Of a stretch of DNA of 64,000 nucleotides, positions 42,551 to 52,614 are shown piece after piece. The stretch comes from Treponema sp. (GTDB taxonomy: Bacteria; Spirochaetota; Spirochaetia; Treponematales; Treponemataceae). The number at the start of each line of letters is the position of its first letter. Positions within the stretch are counted from its first letter, which is position 1. Where the stretch lies: positions 1 to 64,000 of the forward strand of contig JAILKS010000074.1 of assembly GCA_024693715.1 (NCBI GenBank), read 5' to 3'. The notes under the pieces were generated by a model. That model did no database searches. It was not told where the DNA came from and saw nothing but the letters and a program-made list of their open reading frames with translations. Position numbers and translations under genes: made by a program.

Positions 42551-43626
42551 TGGCTGCAGAAGATGAAGGAAGAACCGAAGAACCTTCGGAATACAGAATT
42601 GAAAAAGAGCGCAAGGAAGGACGTGTTGCAAAAAGTCAGGAAATCAGTGCGGCTCTGGTTATTTTATTTGCTGTATTGATTTTAGTTTTTCTTGCAAAAT
42701 TTATTTTTGCTGAATGCATGAACATTTACAGATATTTTTTTGAAAGATGTGCACAGGCAGATCTCTCGGATAAAAACATGTATTCTGTTTTTCTTTCATC
42801 TTTCTTTAAAATTATTCTTCCTATAACTTTCATTGGTATTCTTGCCGGTGTGATTGGAAATATAGTTCAGACAAGAGGATTTCTTTTCAGCTGGAAACCT
42901 ATTCAACCTAAGTTTGATAAAATTATTCCTCATTTTGGAGAATATTTTAAGAACACTTTGTTTTCGGGCAGAGGACTTTTTAATATCGCAAAAAATTTTA
43001 CAAAAGTAATATTAATCTGTTTAGTTGCTTATATTTTTATCAGAAAAGATATTTTTGTATTGATTCAGGTTATCGATAACGGACAGATTTTGCAGGCAAT
43101 TGGAAAAATTGCAAGTATGGCCGCACAGATTTTAATTATTGTTTCAGTGGTTTTTCTTCTTATATCTATTCCTGATTATATTGTACAAAGGCGTGAATTT
43201 CGTGAAAAATTGAAAATGACAAAACAGGAAGTTAAGCAGGAATATAAAGAACTTGAAGGAGATCCTGAAGTTAAATCACGATTAAGATCTATGCAGCAGC
43301 AGTTACTGAAAATGAACATCCCTCGTGCGGTAAAAGAATCGGATGTAGTAATTGCGAACCCGACTCATTATGCGGTTACTTTAAAATATGATATGCAGCA
43401 GGAAAATTCTGCACCGATGATGACAGCAAAAGGTGAGGATAGTACTGCTTTATATATCAGACGACTTGCAGAAGAAAACAACAAACCTGTTATTGAGAAT
43501 CGCCCTGTAGCAAGAGAGTTATATACAAATCTTGAAGTTGGTGATATAATACCAGAGAAGTATTATAGAGTAATAGCTGAGATTTATGCTCAGATAAAAA
43601 AAGAGGAGATTACTGGTAATCTTTAA
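42550..43626 (+). CDS. flhB: Flagellar export switch protein FlhB
   Basis: 358 residues, four membrane helices and a cytoplasmic domain with the self-cleavage motif NPTH at 270-273 (VVIANPTHYAVTLKYD). Cleavage switches export from rod/hook to filament-type substrates. It begins with GTG immediately after fliR, with CAAAGGAGG upstream. The N-terminus AAEDEGRTEEPSEYRIEKER is typical. Confidence 0.96.
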   Translation: MAAEDEGRTEEPSEYRIEKERKEGRVAKSQEISAALVILFAVLILVFLAKFIFAECMNIYRYFFERCAQADLSDKNMYSVFLSSFFKIILPITFIGILAGVIGNIVQTRGFLFSWKPIQPKFDKIIPHFGEYFKNTLFSGRGLFNIAKNFTKVILICLVAYIFIRKDIFVLIQVIDNGQILQAIGKIASMAAQILIIVSVVFLLISIPDYIVQRREFREKLKMTKQEVKQEYKELEGDPEVKSRLRSMQQQLLKMNIPRAVKESDVVIANPTHYAVTLKYDMQQENSAPMMTAKGEDSTALYIRRLAEENNKPVIENRPVARELYTNLEVGDIIPEKYYRVIAEIYAQIKKEEITGNL

Positions 43627-43643
43627 TTGCTGGGTGGGGACTT

Positions 43644-45764
43644 ATGGCAAACGAAGGTCGTGGAAGAGTAATTGATTTTATTTATCAGAATTATATTGCA
43701 GTAGGTGCAATTATAATTGTTTTTGTAATGTTCATTCCTCTTCCAAAAATTCTTATAGATTTATGCATGATTTTTAATCTTGCGTTCTCATTTGTTGTAT
43801 TACTTAGTGTTCTTTATACGCCAAGAGCCTCTGACTTTCAAACCTTCCCGAGAATTATTCTTTTTCAGGCAATGATAGGACTTGCAATCAACGTAAGTTC
43901 TACACGACTTATTTTAACAAGTCCTGTTACTACCGGTTATTCAAATCAGCAGAGTGCAATGGTTCAGGCATTTGCAAATATTGTTGCAGGTTCTGAACCG
44001 GTTGTGGGGTTTATAATTTTCATTATTCTTGTAATAGTTCAGGCAATTGTTATTACAAAGGGTGCAAGCCGTGTTTCTGAAGTTGCTGCACGATTTTCTC
44101 TCGATTCCATGAATACTAAATTTTTTGATATAGATAACAGACTTCAGTCGGGAGCAATTGACGATAAGGAAGCAATTCGATTAAAGGATGCTGCAAGAAA
44201 AGAAATTGACTTTTACTCTAACATGGACGGTTCTTCAAAATTCGTTTCGGGAAGTGTAAAAGCAGGTATCTTTATTACAGTCATAAATCTTCTTGGCGGC
44301 TTTATAATGGGCATGTGGAAGAATAATCTTTCGGCAACCGATGCATTAAGTGCTTATTCAAAATTAACGATTGGCGATGGATTAATGTCTCAGCTTCCAT
44401 CACTTGTTATTTCTTTTGCAACAGGTTTATTAGTTACTGGTACTAAATCGGATGAATCACTTGGTGAACAGATTACAAATGATTTTACAAGATCCGGATA
44501 TATTTACGAAATTGTCGGTGCAGTTCTTGCAGTTGCCGGTATAGTGCTTAGAAATCAGACTCAATTTCTTCTTATTCCTTTCGGACTTTTCTTTATTTTT
44601 GTCGGTTATAGACTTTCAAGGAAAAAAACAAAGGAACTTCTTCAAACAAAAAAGCAGGAAGAAAAAGAAGCATCAAAAAATCAGACTGGAGAAGTTGTCC
44701 CGGGTTCTGATTCAATAACAATGCTTGATCCTCTTTCGCTTGAAATTGGTTATGCACTTATTCCTCTTGTAAGTAAGGAAAAGGGTGCTGAACTTCTTGA
44801 ACGTATTACCCGAATCAGAAATGAGGCGAAGCTTGATATGGGTTTTGTAATTCCAAAAATTCATATTCAGGATAATATGACACTTGATCCGAATGAATAC
44901 AGCTTTAAGATAAATGGAATTGAAGCGGGACGTGCATCAATAAGACTTGGTTATTACATGTGCATGAATACAGGTTCTGTTGTAAATCCGATTAAAGGTG
45001 AAAAAACAAAGGATCCTGCTTTTGGAATGGATGCAATCTGGGTGTCTGAAGAAAACAGACAGGAAGCAGAAGATGCGGGATATGCAGTTGTAGATCCTCC
45101 GACAATAATTGCAACTCATCTGACAGAAATAATTAAAGCTAATGCTTCTAAAATGCTTGGACGTCAGGAAGTTTCTTCTATCATGGAAACTGTTAAGAAG
45201 ACAAATCCTGTACTTGTTGATGAAGTTCTTAATACTGCTAAGCTTTCTTACGGTCTTATTGAAACTGTATTACAGAATCTTCTTGAAGAAAAAGTATCTA
45301 TCCGAAACATTGTTACAATTCTTGAAACTCTGGCAAATTACTCAAGCATTTCTAAAAATCCATGGGATCTGACGGAAAAGGTAAGGGAAGCTCTTGGACT
45401 TCAAATATGTATGCAGTATGCGGACCAGGAAGATAAAACTATAAGATTGATGCAGCTTTCTTTGGGTTGGGCTGAACAGATTAAAAATTGTGCCTATTTC
45501 CCTCAGGATGGTTCAAAGCCGCGTGTAGATTTTGATCCTGTTCAAAGGCGAAAATGGATTAATGATGTGAGTGTATCTCTTGCAAAATTTGAACAGAAGG
45601 GATACCAGCCGATTATTCTTTGTCCAAGCAACATAAGAATTCTTGTACGCTCGGCAATTGAAAGGGAAATGCCTGGAATTATTGTTCTTTCTGAACTGGA
45701 ACTTTATCAGGCTGGTAAAAACATCAAAATCGAAGTTCTTGATGAAATATCGTATGAGGAGTAA
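43644..45764 (+). CDS. flhA: Flagellar export protein FlhA
   Basis: 706 residues. About seven to eight N-terminal membrane segments, with the FHIPEP-type region ARFSLDSMNTKFFDIDNRLQ and GAIDDKEAIRLKDAARKEID, then a cytoplasmic domain (from about 345) that docks chaperone-substrate complexes (LDPLSLEIGYALIPLVSKEK). It drives export using the proton-motive or sodium-motive force. GGGTGGGG precedes the start. Confidence 0.97.
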   Translation: MANEGRGRVIDFIYQNYIAVGAIIIVFVMFIPLPKILIDLCMIFNLAFSFVVLLSVLYTPRASDFQTFPRIILFQAMIGLAINVSSTRLILTSPVTTGYSNQQSAMVQAFANIVAGSEPVVGFIIFIILVIVQAIVITKGASRVSEVAARFSLDSMNTKFFDIDNRLQSGAIDDKEAIRLKDAARKEIDFYSNMDGSSKFVSGSVKAGIFITVINLLGGFIMGMWKNNLSATDALSAYSKLTIGDGLMSQLPSLVISFATGLLVTGTKSDESLGEQITNDFTRSGYIYEIVGAVLAVAGIVLRNQTQFLLIPFGLFFIFVGYRLSRKKTKELLQTKKQEEKEASKNQTGEVVPGSDSITMLDPLSLEIGYALIPLVSKEKGAELLERITRIRNEAKLDMGFVIPKIHIQDNMTLDPNEYSFKINGIEAGRASIRLGYYMCMNTGSVVNPIKGEKTKDPAFGMDAIWVSEENRQEAEDAGYAVVDPPTIIATHLTEIIKANASKMLGRQEVSSIMETVKKTNPVLVDEVLNTAKLSYGLIETVLQNLLEEKVSIRNIVTILETLANYSSISKNPWDLTEKVREALGLQICMQYADQEDKTIRLMQLSLGWAEQIKNCAYFPQDGSKPRVDFDPVQRRKWINDVSVSLAKFEQKGYQPIILCPSNIRILVRSAIEREMPGIIVLSELELYQAGKNIKIEVLDEISYEE

Positions 45765-45773
45765 CAACGGAGA

Positions 45774-47027
45774 ATGACAAAGGATAATCAGATTGTAAAG
45801 GAAATTACAGGAAGAACTCTCGAAGAATGTAAGATGAAACTCCGTCGTGAATATGGTGAGGACTGGGAGTTAATTAATCAGCGTACTGAATTTAAACCGG
45901 GCGGTTTTTTAAATCTTTCGACAAAAGAATATATCGTAGTTAAATATATAACAGGGCGCAGAAAATCAATAATGAATGAACCGGAATCTTATAATATTTC
46001 TACAGGAAATAAACTTACTGAACAGCAGGAATTTGAAAAAAACAGACAGGCTCTTTTACAGCAGAACAGTGATATTCTTCAGAGAAATAATACACGTGTT
46101 CTTGCAGAAATGGCAGAAAAACTTGATGAACTCAGCGAACAGCTTAAGACGGTAAACAATAAAGTTGATTCCAATCAGTTGGTAGAAACTCATGAAACTA
46201 TTTCTAAGATAAGTGAGATTTTATCTGAAAATGAATTTTCTTATGCGTACATTAAAATGATTGAAGAAAAAATCCGCTCAAAGTTTTCTCTTGAGCAGCT
46301 TGATGATTATAAGCTTGTGCAGCGTCAGGTTGTTGACTGGATCGGTGAATCAATTGAAATAAGTAAGGAAAAAGTTTTCCGTCCGCCTCATGTTGTAATT
46401 CTTGTCGGTCCTACAGGGGTAGGTAAAACTACAACTATTGCAAAGCTTGCATCCCGATTGATTCTTGAATCAAAAAAGAATGAACTTTCTAAACCGGAAA
46501 TATGTCTTATAACGACAGATACGATGCGTGTAAGTGCACAGGAACAGCTTGAGGTTTTTGCAAATATTCTTGGTAAAAATGTTTTGAAAGCAGAAAGCTC
46601 TGATGATTTACGTTCAATTTATGATGAATATAAAGAGCATGTTGATTATATCTTCATTGATACAAGCGGTTATAGTCCGAATGATGCGACTAAAATCAGC
46701 AATATGAAAACTATCCTTGATGTAAAGATGAATGCAGATGTTTATCTTGCAATTTCTGCTTCTACAAAAACAAGTGACCTCAATAATATTTTAAGGAATT
46801 ATGAGCCTTTCGCTTATGAATCCGTAATTATTACAAAATTTGATGAAACCCAACAGATTGGCAATGTAATAAGCGTTCTTTGGGAAAAACATAAAACAAT
46901 TTCGTATATTACCGATGGACAGCATGTTCCTCGTAATATTCAGAAAGCAGATGTAATTGAGATATTGAAAAATCTTTCTGGGTTTGATATTGATCGAATA
47001 CATATAGAGAATCAATTTGGAGAATAA
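45774..47027 (+). CDS. flhF: Flagellar SRP-family GTPase FlhF
   Basis: 417 residues. An N-terminal basic/coiled region (to about 150), then the NG domain with P-loop GPTGVGKT at 212-219, [28 protein letters not shown] and [11 protein letters not shown]. FlhF sets flagellar position and number; in spirochaetes it places flagella near the poles. Immediately upstream of its partner flhG. Confidence 0.95.
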   Translation: MTKDNQIVKEITGRTLEECKMKLRREYGEDWELINQRTEFKPGGFLNLSTKEYIVVKYITGRRKSIMNEPESYNISTGNKLTEQQEFEKNRQALLQQNSDILQRNNTRVLAEMAEKLDELSEQLKTVNNKVDSNQLVETHETISKISEILSENEFSYAYIKMIEEKIRSKFSLEQLDDYKLVQRQVVDWIGESIEISKEKVFRPPHVVILVGPTGVGKTTTIAKLASRLILESKKNELSKPEICLITTDTMRVSAQEQLEVFANILGKNVLKAESSDDLRSIYDEYKEHVDYIFIDTSGYSPNDATKISNMKTILDVKMNADVYLAISASTKTSDLNNILRNYEPFAYESVIITKFDETQQIGNVISVLWEKHKTISYITDGQHVPRNIQKADVIEILKNLSGFDIDRIHIENQFGE

Positions 47028-47032
47028 AAATT

Positions 47033-47905
47033 ATGGAAGAACAGGCAGAAGAATTAAGGGAATTGATGAAGGACACAGAACCTGCAGCACCAAGACATGA
47101 TCACTCAACCAGAATTATCGCAATTACAAGCGGTAAGGGTGGGGTTGGTAAAACCAATGTAGCTGTTAATATGGCCATTGCTTATGCACAGCTTGGTAAG
47201 AAGGTAATTCTTATTGACGGTGACCTTGGTATGGCCAATGTTAATGTCATTTTGAATATAGTTCCTACATATACTTTAATGCATGTAATAAATAAGAAAA
47301 AATCCATGAAGGAAATTATCATGGATACTGAATTTGGAATTAAATTTATTGCAGGCGCCAATGGTTTTTCAAAAATTGCAAATTTAAGTGTAGATGAGCT
47401 TGATTATTTTGCAAAACAGTTTGCATCTTTAGGTAATGCAGACATCATCATTATAGATACTGCAGCCGGAATTGCAAATAACGTTCTTCAGTTTGTAGCA
47501 GCAGCTGATGAAGTTTTTGTTGTTACGACTCCTGAACCTACTGCAATCACAGATGCTTACGGTATCATAAAAATCATCACTACTGAAATTGTAGAACGCA
47601 CTGTTGATATAAAACTCATAGTAAATCGTGTTCATTCTGCCGACGAAGGAAAAAGAATTTCTGAAAGGATTATTACTATCGTAGGACAATTCTTAGGCTA
47701 TAAAGTTGAATATCTTGGATTTGTTTATGAGGATCCTGTTGTTCAGGCAAGTGTAATCAGGCAAAAACCGTTTATGGTTGTAAATCCGACCTCAAAACCT
47801 GCAGTGTGTCTTAAACACATAGTCGGTAAAATAGAGAAAAATGAGCCTGAATATAATGACGGTGTTCAGAATTTCTTAAAGAAATTTCTTAGTAAAAAGA
47901 AATAG
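47033..47905 (+). CDS. flhG: Flagellar number regulator FlhG (MinD-like)
   Basis: 290 residues. MinD/ParA-type ATPase with the deviant Walker A GKGGVGKT at residues 34-41, [19 protein letters not shown] and [20 protein letters not shown]. It stimulates the FlhF GTPase and limits flagellar number. Five bases after flhF. Confidence 0.93.
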   Translation: MEEQAEELRELMKDTEPAAPRHDHSTRIIAITSGKGGVGKTNVAVNMAIAYAQLGKKVILIDGDLGMANVNVILNIVPTYTLMHVINKKKSMKEIIMDTEFGIKFIAGANGFSKIANLSVDELDYFAKQFASLGNADIIIIDTAAGIANNVLQFVAAADEVFVVTTPEPTAITDAYGIIKIITTEIVERTVDIKLIVNRVHSADEGKRISERIITIVGQFLGYKVEYLGFVYEDPVVQASVIRQKPFMVVNPTSKPAVCLKHIVGKIEKNEPEYNDGVQNFLKKFLSKKK

Positions 47906-47921
47906 CATTAAAAATAATTTA

Positions 47922-47951
47922 CTGTTATTTTTTTAAAATATAGTGTATAAT
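47922..47951 (+). promoter_or_regulatory. Possible internal promoter before the unknown gene and fliA
   Basis: TATAAT at 47946-47951 with a weak CTGTTA box 18 bases upstream, in the longest gap (71 bases) of the flagellar operon. It could give extra fliA transcription. Confidence 0.35.
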
Positions 47952-47976
47952 ATTATAAATTTAGATGGGAGGAAAG

Positions 47977-48750
47977 ATGAAAAGCATAAAAGCGGCTTCA
48001 GTTTCAAATTTTACAGTTGTTTTTGCAATCTGTGGATTTGTACTGTCACTTATCTGCGGTTTATTCTCCCGTTCTGGATTTGGTAAAATACTTATAACTG
48101 CTGTTGTTTCTGCTCTTGTTTTTGCCGTACTTGCAGTTTTAATTAAAATTGCTTTTAAAACTCTGCTTAAGGTTGACTCTTCTGATACTGCAAAAACAAA
48201 TGTTACAGTTTCAGATGCCACTCCTATATCTCCAGTAGGACAGCACATTGATTTTGTAGTAGAGGATCAGGAACTTGAAGAAGGTGAATCTTCAAATCAT
48301 TTTGATGTAGGTAATAACAGACAGATGCTGGAAGATTCTGATGTTCAGTCGACAAAATCTTTAAAAGAAGAAATTAAGCAGAGCACAAGTGATTTTGTAC
48401 CGATAAGAAAGCTTGAAACTTTGACTAACATTTCGGGAACCGAATCTGAAAGTATTGTACCGCCTGATAAAGAAACTAGTGATGATGATACATCTGAAGA
48501 AAATGCCGAGGTGAAAACCCTGCATGCTCCGGAGGGTGAACTGGATGTGCTTCCTGATTTAAGTGACAGTGTGTTTAATTCCGAACCGGTAAAGCAGTCT
48601 GCTTCAGAATCTTATGATTCAGATGCATCTGACGATGGTTTTGTGGATTCATCGCTCGTTTATAAATCAAAGGAAGATAACTCTGGCGAAATCAAGGATT
48701 CTTCGCTTATGGCGAAAGCAATCAGCTCGATTTTAGCTCAAGAATCATAA
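47977..48750 (+). CDS. Membrane-anchored acidic protein of unknown function in the flagellar operon
   Basis: 257 residues from ATG 47977 (GGGAGGAAAG just upstream; an earlier ATG at 47965 overlaps this site). Two N-terminal membrane segments (about 7-30 and 36-62), then 190 residues rich in Asp, Glu and Ser (such as DKETSDDDTSEENAEVK), probably disordered. The position between flhG and fliA matches an unnamed gene in other treponemes, from memory. Function unknown; the C-terminus ends IKDSSLMAKAISSILAQES, which might bind a partner. Confidence 0.7.
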   Translation: MKSIKAASVSNFTVVFAICGFVLSLICGLFSRSGFGKILITAVVSALVFAVLAVLIKIAFKTLLKVDSSDTAKTNVTVSDATPISPVGQHIDFVVEDQELEEGESSNHFDVGNNRQMLEDSDVQSTKSLKEEIKQSTSDFVPIRKLETLTNISGTESESIVPPDKETSDDDTSEENAEVKTLHAPEGELDVLPDLSDSVFNSEPVKQSASESYDSDASDDGFVDSSLVYKSKEDNSGEIKDSSLMAKAISSILAQES

Positions 48751-48766
48751 AAAAGGATGAGACAAA

Positions 48767-49549
48767 ATGCCGATTAATGACGAAAAAGAAGAAGATGATC
48801 TTTGGGATGAGTTCAAAAAAACAAAATCTCCTGCTATAAGGGATAAGTTTATTCGACAATATATGCCTCTTGTAAAATATGTTGCTGGAAAAGTAGCCGT
48901 AGGAATGCCTAACAGTGTCGAATTTGATGATCTTGTCGGATTCGGGCAATTCGGTCTTCTTGATGCAATCAACAAATATGATACATCGAAAAATGTTAAA
49001 TTTAAAACTTATGCTGTAACAAGAATTCGAGGTGCTATTTTTGATGAACTTCGACAGATTGACTGGGTTCCTCGTTCAGTAAGACAAAAATCACGTGAAA
49101 TTGAAGATGCAATCACAACTCTTGAAGCACGACTTGGAAGAACAGCAACAGATGCAGAAATTGCCGATTCTTTGAGTATGACTGAAGATGAATATCACAG
49201 AACTGTAATGAAGGTTTCAGGCACAAGTATTCTTTCTTTGAATGATGTATGGTATGCCGGTGATGATAATGACAATATGTCTATTGGAAATAACATCGAA
49301 TCTCCTGCCAGCTTGAATCCGGATGTAATTGCAGAAAGGGAAGAAATCAAAAAGGTAATAGCCGAAGCCATAAACGAATTACCGGAAAAAGAAAAGATGG
49401 TAATCGTTCTTTACTACCATGAAGATTTAACTTTTAAAGAAATAGGTGAAGTTCTTGAAGTAAGTGAATCTCGTATTTCACAGCTGCATACAAAAGCAAA
49501 TTTACGATTACGTGCAAAACTGACTAATTTAAGAAAAGGAATTTTGTAG
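48767..49549 (+). CDS. fliA: Flagellar sigma factor FliA (sigma-28, WhiG)
   Basis: 260 residues. Sigma region 2 (YMPLVKYVAGKVAVGMPNSV, FDDLVGFGQFGLLDAINKYD), region 3 (LEARLGRTATDAEIADSLSM), and region 4 with helix-turn-helix LTFKEIGEVLEVSESRISQL. It directs RNA polymerase to late flagellar and chemotaxis promoters. AAAAGGATGAG precedes the ATG. Confidence 0.95.
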   Translation: MPINDEKEEDDLWDEFKKTKSPAIRDKFIRQYMPLVKYVAGKVAVGMPNSVEFDDLVGFGQFGLLDAINKYDTSKNVKFKTYAVTRIRGAIFDELRQIDWVPRSVRQKSREIEDAITTLEARLGRTATDAEIADSLSMTEDEYHRTVMKVSGTSILSLNDVWYAGDDNDNMSIGNNIESPASLNPDVIAEREEIKKVIAEAINELPEKEKMVIVLYYHEDLTFKEIGEVLEVSESRISQLHTKANLRLRAKLTNLRKGIL

Positions 49550-49564
49550 TTTTCGGGAAAACAG

Positions 49565-51532
49565 ATGGTATCTTTAGATCAGTTGCGTGAAGAAATGAAA
49601 AGGCGTCTCGAACAGGATAGTGAGCTTCATATGGTTGATGTTCACGCTGATACTATCGATGAAGCACTTGCCGACGCAGCAGTTCAGCTTGATACAAAGC
49701 TTTCTAATCTTCAGTATGAAATTCTTGAAAAGGGTAGCGACGGTTTTTTAGGAATCGGAAAAAAGCCGTGGAAGTTAAAAATATATCAGAATCCTTCGAC
49801 TATCAAAAAAGGAAAGAAGATTGCTTCAGAAGGGCTTGATTTCGAAGGAGAAGGGCAGGAAGGAGCACAGAGTAAAAATCAGGATGGATTGTTCTATGTA
49901 CGACATTTCGGTTCAGAACTTTGGCTTAAAGTTATTCTTCCGGTTGGTTCAGGTTCTCCTGTTGATTATAAGGAAGTTCTTGCAGATTTACAGCGTCCGG
50001 ATACTCTTGAATTTAATGAAAATCAGGTTAAAAAATATATTAAAAACGGAACAGACGGTGAATATCAGTCTGTCGGTAAATATAAACATGTTCAGGCAGG
50101 AGATGCACTCATTTCTGTTGATACAACAAAGGATGAAATGAAGGCAAGTATAATTGTTTCTCCTCCATCTATGAGTGGTGCAGATGCTTCAAAAGATGGA
50201 ATCCTTCGTGCTTTAATGACACAGGGTGTTATAGACCAGTGCATCAACATGGATAAGGTAAATGAATTTGTAGATAATCCTGTTTATAATATTCCGTTTG
50301 AGGTTGCACAGGCAATTATGCCGGTAGACGGAAGAGACGCTTACATTGCATATAATTTTGAAACTGATACGAAAAAGCTTCGTGCACAGGTTTCTGAAAC
50401 AGGTAATATTAATTATAAGGAACTTAATCAGATTCAGAACGTTATTGCCGATCAGCCGCTTGCACAAAAAATGCCGCCTGAAAGAGGAAAGGGTGGAAAA
50501 ACAATTTTTGGACGCTATCTTGAAGCTAAAAACGGAAAGGATATTCCGATTCAGCTTGGTACGAATGTAAAACTTGACCGTGATGGTGTTACTATTAAAG
50601 CCCAGATTGACGGTGAAGTTATGCTCATCAACGGAAAAATATGTGTTGAACCTGTTAAATATCTTGATGCAGTTAATGTTAAGACCGGTGATATTAAATT
50701 CGTTGGAACTGTTGTTATCAAGGGCTCTGTTGAAGACGGATATAAGGTTGAAGCTACAAATATTGAAGTTAATGGAATTGTTGATAAGTCACGTCTTGAA
50801 GCAACCGGAAATATTTATGTTCGTCAGGGTATTTTTGGTAAAGGCGAAGGTTACATTAAGGCGGGACAGTCTTTGTGGGCTAAGTTTATAAATGATGCAA
50901 CTGTAGAAGCAGAAGAAAATGTAATTGTTTCTGACAGTATTGTTAATTCAAACGTAACTGCAATGAAGAATATTGTTCTTCGTGGAAGAAAAGCTCAGAT
51001 TATCGGTGGTCATTTACTTGCTACCGAAGAAATATGTGCAAAGAAGGTCGGATCTCCTGGTGGTGGTGCAGAAACTATTCTTGAAGTTGGAATTGATCCT
51101 AGGGCAAAGAAGCGGCTTCTTGAGCTTCAGAAAAAACAGGATACAAGTTCTAAGGAGCTTGAAAATGTTGAGCTTGACATTCAGACTCTCGAACAGCAGA
51201 AAAACATACGACGCCGTTTATCACAGGATAAGGAAGATAAACTTGTTCAGTTGAAGCAGCAGCAGAAGCTTGTTACCGATGAGCTTGAAAACATGACAAA
51301 AGAAATTGATTCAATTCAGGCACGTCTCAGGGAATTAAAGGCTGTCGGTAAAGTAAAAGTTGAAGATACAGTTTATGCCGGTGTAAAAATATATGTACGT
51401 GATGTCCTTGATGAAGTAAAAATTGACGTTAAGAATACAACCTTCTATTTTGACAAGAGTTTTTGTAAACGTGGAGAATATGAAGCTCCATCTATAACCC
51501 AGGAGGAATTAGATGGCTATTCAACCCATTGA
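49565..51532 (+). CDS. fapA: FapA-family flagellar assembly protein (DUF342)
   Basis: 655 residues. The N-terminus (residues 10-75: VHADTIDEALADAAVQLDTK and SDGFLGIGKKPWKLKIY) resembles the Jag_N domain. The DUF342/FapA beta-helix follows (about 280-490: GKGGKTIFGRYLEAKNGKD, KTGDIKFVGTVVIKGSVEDG, SIVNSNVTAMKNIVLRGRKA) and a C-terminal coiled coil (about 520-600). The family has been linked to polar flagellar placement. It overlaps the next gene by 20 bases. Confidence 0.88.
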   Translation: MVSLDQLREEMKRRLEQDSELHMVDVHADTIDEALADAAVQLDTKLSNLQYEILEKGSDGFLGIGKKPWKLKIYQNPSTIKKGKKIASEGLDFEGEGQEGAQSKNQDGLFYVRHFGSELWLKVILPVGSGSPVDYKEVLADLQRPDTLEFNENQVKKYIKNGTDGEYQSVGKYKHVQAGDALISVDTTKDEMKASIIVSPPSMSGADASKDGILRALMTQGVIDQCINMDKVNEFVDNPVYNIPFEVAQAIMPVDGRDAYIAYNFETDTKKLRAQVSETGNINYKELNQIQNVIADQPLAQKMPPERGKGGKTIFGRYLEAKNGKDIPIQLGTNVKLDRDGVTIKAQIDGEVMLINGKICVEPVKYLDAVNVKTGDIKFVGTVVIKGSVEDGYKVEATNIEVNGIVDKSRLEATGNIYVRQGIFGKGEGYIKAGQSLWAKFINDATVEAEENVIVSDSIVNSNVTAMKNIVLRGRKAQIIGGHLLATEEICAKKVGSPGGGAETILEVGIDPRAKKRLLELQKKQDTSSKELENVELDIQTLEQQKNIRRRLSQDKEDKLVQLKQQQKLVTDELENMTKEIDSIQARLRELKAVGKVKVEDTVYAGVKIYVRDVLDEVKIDVKNTTFYFDKSFCKRGEYEAPSITQEELDGYSTH

Positions 51533-51845
51533 TTTACAGAATATGTATCAGCAGCTCTCAAATGTCTCGAAAAGCATAACGAATCAGCCGCAGTTGAACC
51601 AGCTTGCATCTTCTCTTCAACAGCAGGGCATTGTTCAGCAGAATCTTGAGGAATCTACCAAAGTTTCAAGGACAAATGAAGATGCTCAGAATACAAATAA
51701 TGTTGATGCAGACGGGAAAAATGATTCTTCGCAAAATCAAAGGCAAAGTTCAGATCAAAAGCATGAAAATCAGAATGACGGCGCGCGAAAATCTAATCCG
51801 AATAATCCACCGTTTGTAGGAACAATCATAGATATTACGAGGTAA
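51513..51845 (+). CDS. Small low-complexity protein downstream of fapA
   Basis: 110 residues. Begins within the end of fapA with a strong AGGAGG site. Gln/Asn/Ser-rich and probably disordered; the short C-terminal PPFVGTIIDITR looks ordered and may be conserved. I do not recognise it. Its place in the operon suggests a flagellar role, but this is only context. Confidence 0.65.
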   Translation: MAIQPIDLQNMYQQLSNVSKSITNQPQLNQLASSLQQQGIVQQNLEESTKVSRTNEDAQNTNNVDADGKNDSSQNQRQSSDQKHENQNDGARKSNPNNPPFVGTIIDITR

Positions 51846-51848
51846 GCT

Positions 51849-52601
51849 TTGTCAGTTTTAATAATTTGTTTAACTTCATTTAATGTGCTCTTGTGGATTA
51901 TTTTTTTAATTCGATTCAAAAAACTTTTTTCTACCGATAAAGTCGTCGAAAAAACCGCAGATAAAATCAATAAAATGATTAAAAGCATTGATGAAGCAAC
52001 TGAACGCGATTTATATCTTTGCGGTGAAGCAGACAAAAGGATAAATCAGTCAATTGAAGAAACTCAAAAAAAACTTGAGCTTTTCAAGGAAGCTTCTCAG
52101 CGCTTAAAGGATATGATTGCAGAAGCAGACAGAATCAATAAGATTTCAAATCAGAGTTCTTCTCTTTTCCAGGATTTTAATAAGATAAATAATAAAGCAA
52201 TAAACAAAAATGTAAATGAATATTTAAAAAATAAAGCCGCTCCAAAAATAAAAACGGATATTTCTCCAGATTCGGCCTATGAGTTGACTTCTTCTAATCA
52301 GCCTGATTTATTTTCAGAGGAAAATTCCTCGTCTAAATCTGCATGGAAGGATGAAACGATTTTAACGCCAGATGGAGCCGCATATAAGGAAGTCCCTCTT
52401 GTAATTACAAAGGTTTATGATGATGAATATGTTACTTCCGATGAGCATCCTCAGCCTCAGCTTGAAAATGCAAAACGAAATTTAACAAGAAAAATCCGTC
52501 AGCTTCTTGAACAGGATTATTCTGTTGAACAGATTGCTTCGGAGCTTTCTTGTTCTGAAACTGAAGTTGAAATGATAATCGATATGGAAATAAAAAATTA
52601 A
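51849..52601 (+). CDS. Unknown membrane-anchored coiled-coil protein with HTH-like tail
   Basis: 250 residues from TTG 51849 (GAGGTAAG upstream, three bases after the preceding stop). One N-terminal membrane helix (3-20), a charged coiled coil (about 35-125), a Ser/Asn-rich linker, and a C-terminal segment LLEQDYSVEQIASELSCSET followed by EVEMII that resembles a helix-turn-helix. I do not know the family. Last gene of the flagellar transcript by spacing. Confidence 0.68.
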   Translation: MSVLIICLTSFNVLLWIIFLIRFKKLFSTDKVVEKTADKINKMIKSIDEATERDLYLCGEADKRINQSIEETQKKLELFKEASQRLKDMIAEADRINKISNQSSSLFQDFNKINNKAINKNVNEYLKNKAAPKIKTDISPDSAYELTSSNQPDLFSEENSSSKSAWKDETILTPDGAAYKEVPLVITKVYDDEYVTSDEHPQPQLENAKRNLTRKIRQLLEQDYSVEQIASELSCSETEVEMIIDMEIKN

Positions 52602-52614
52602 GGAGAAAATAATA

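Noticed and set aside
47911..47935. AAAAATAA/TTATTTTT hairpin as terminator
   Set aside because: Only A-T pairs and no GC core; in such AT-rich DNA this is expected by chance.
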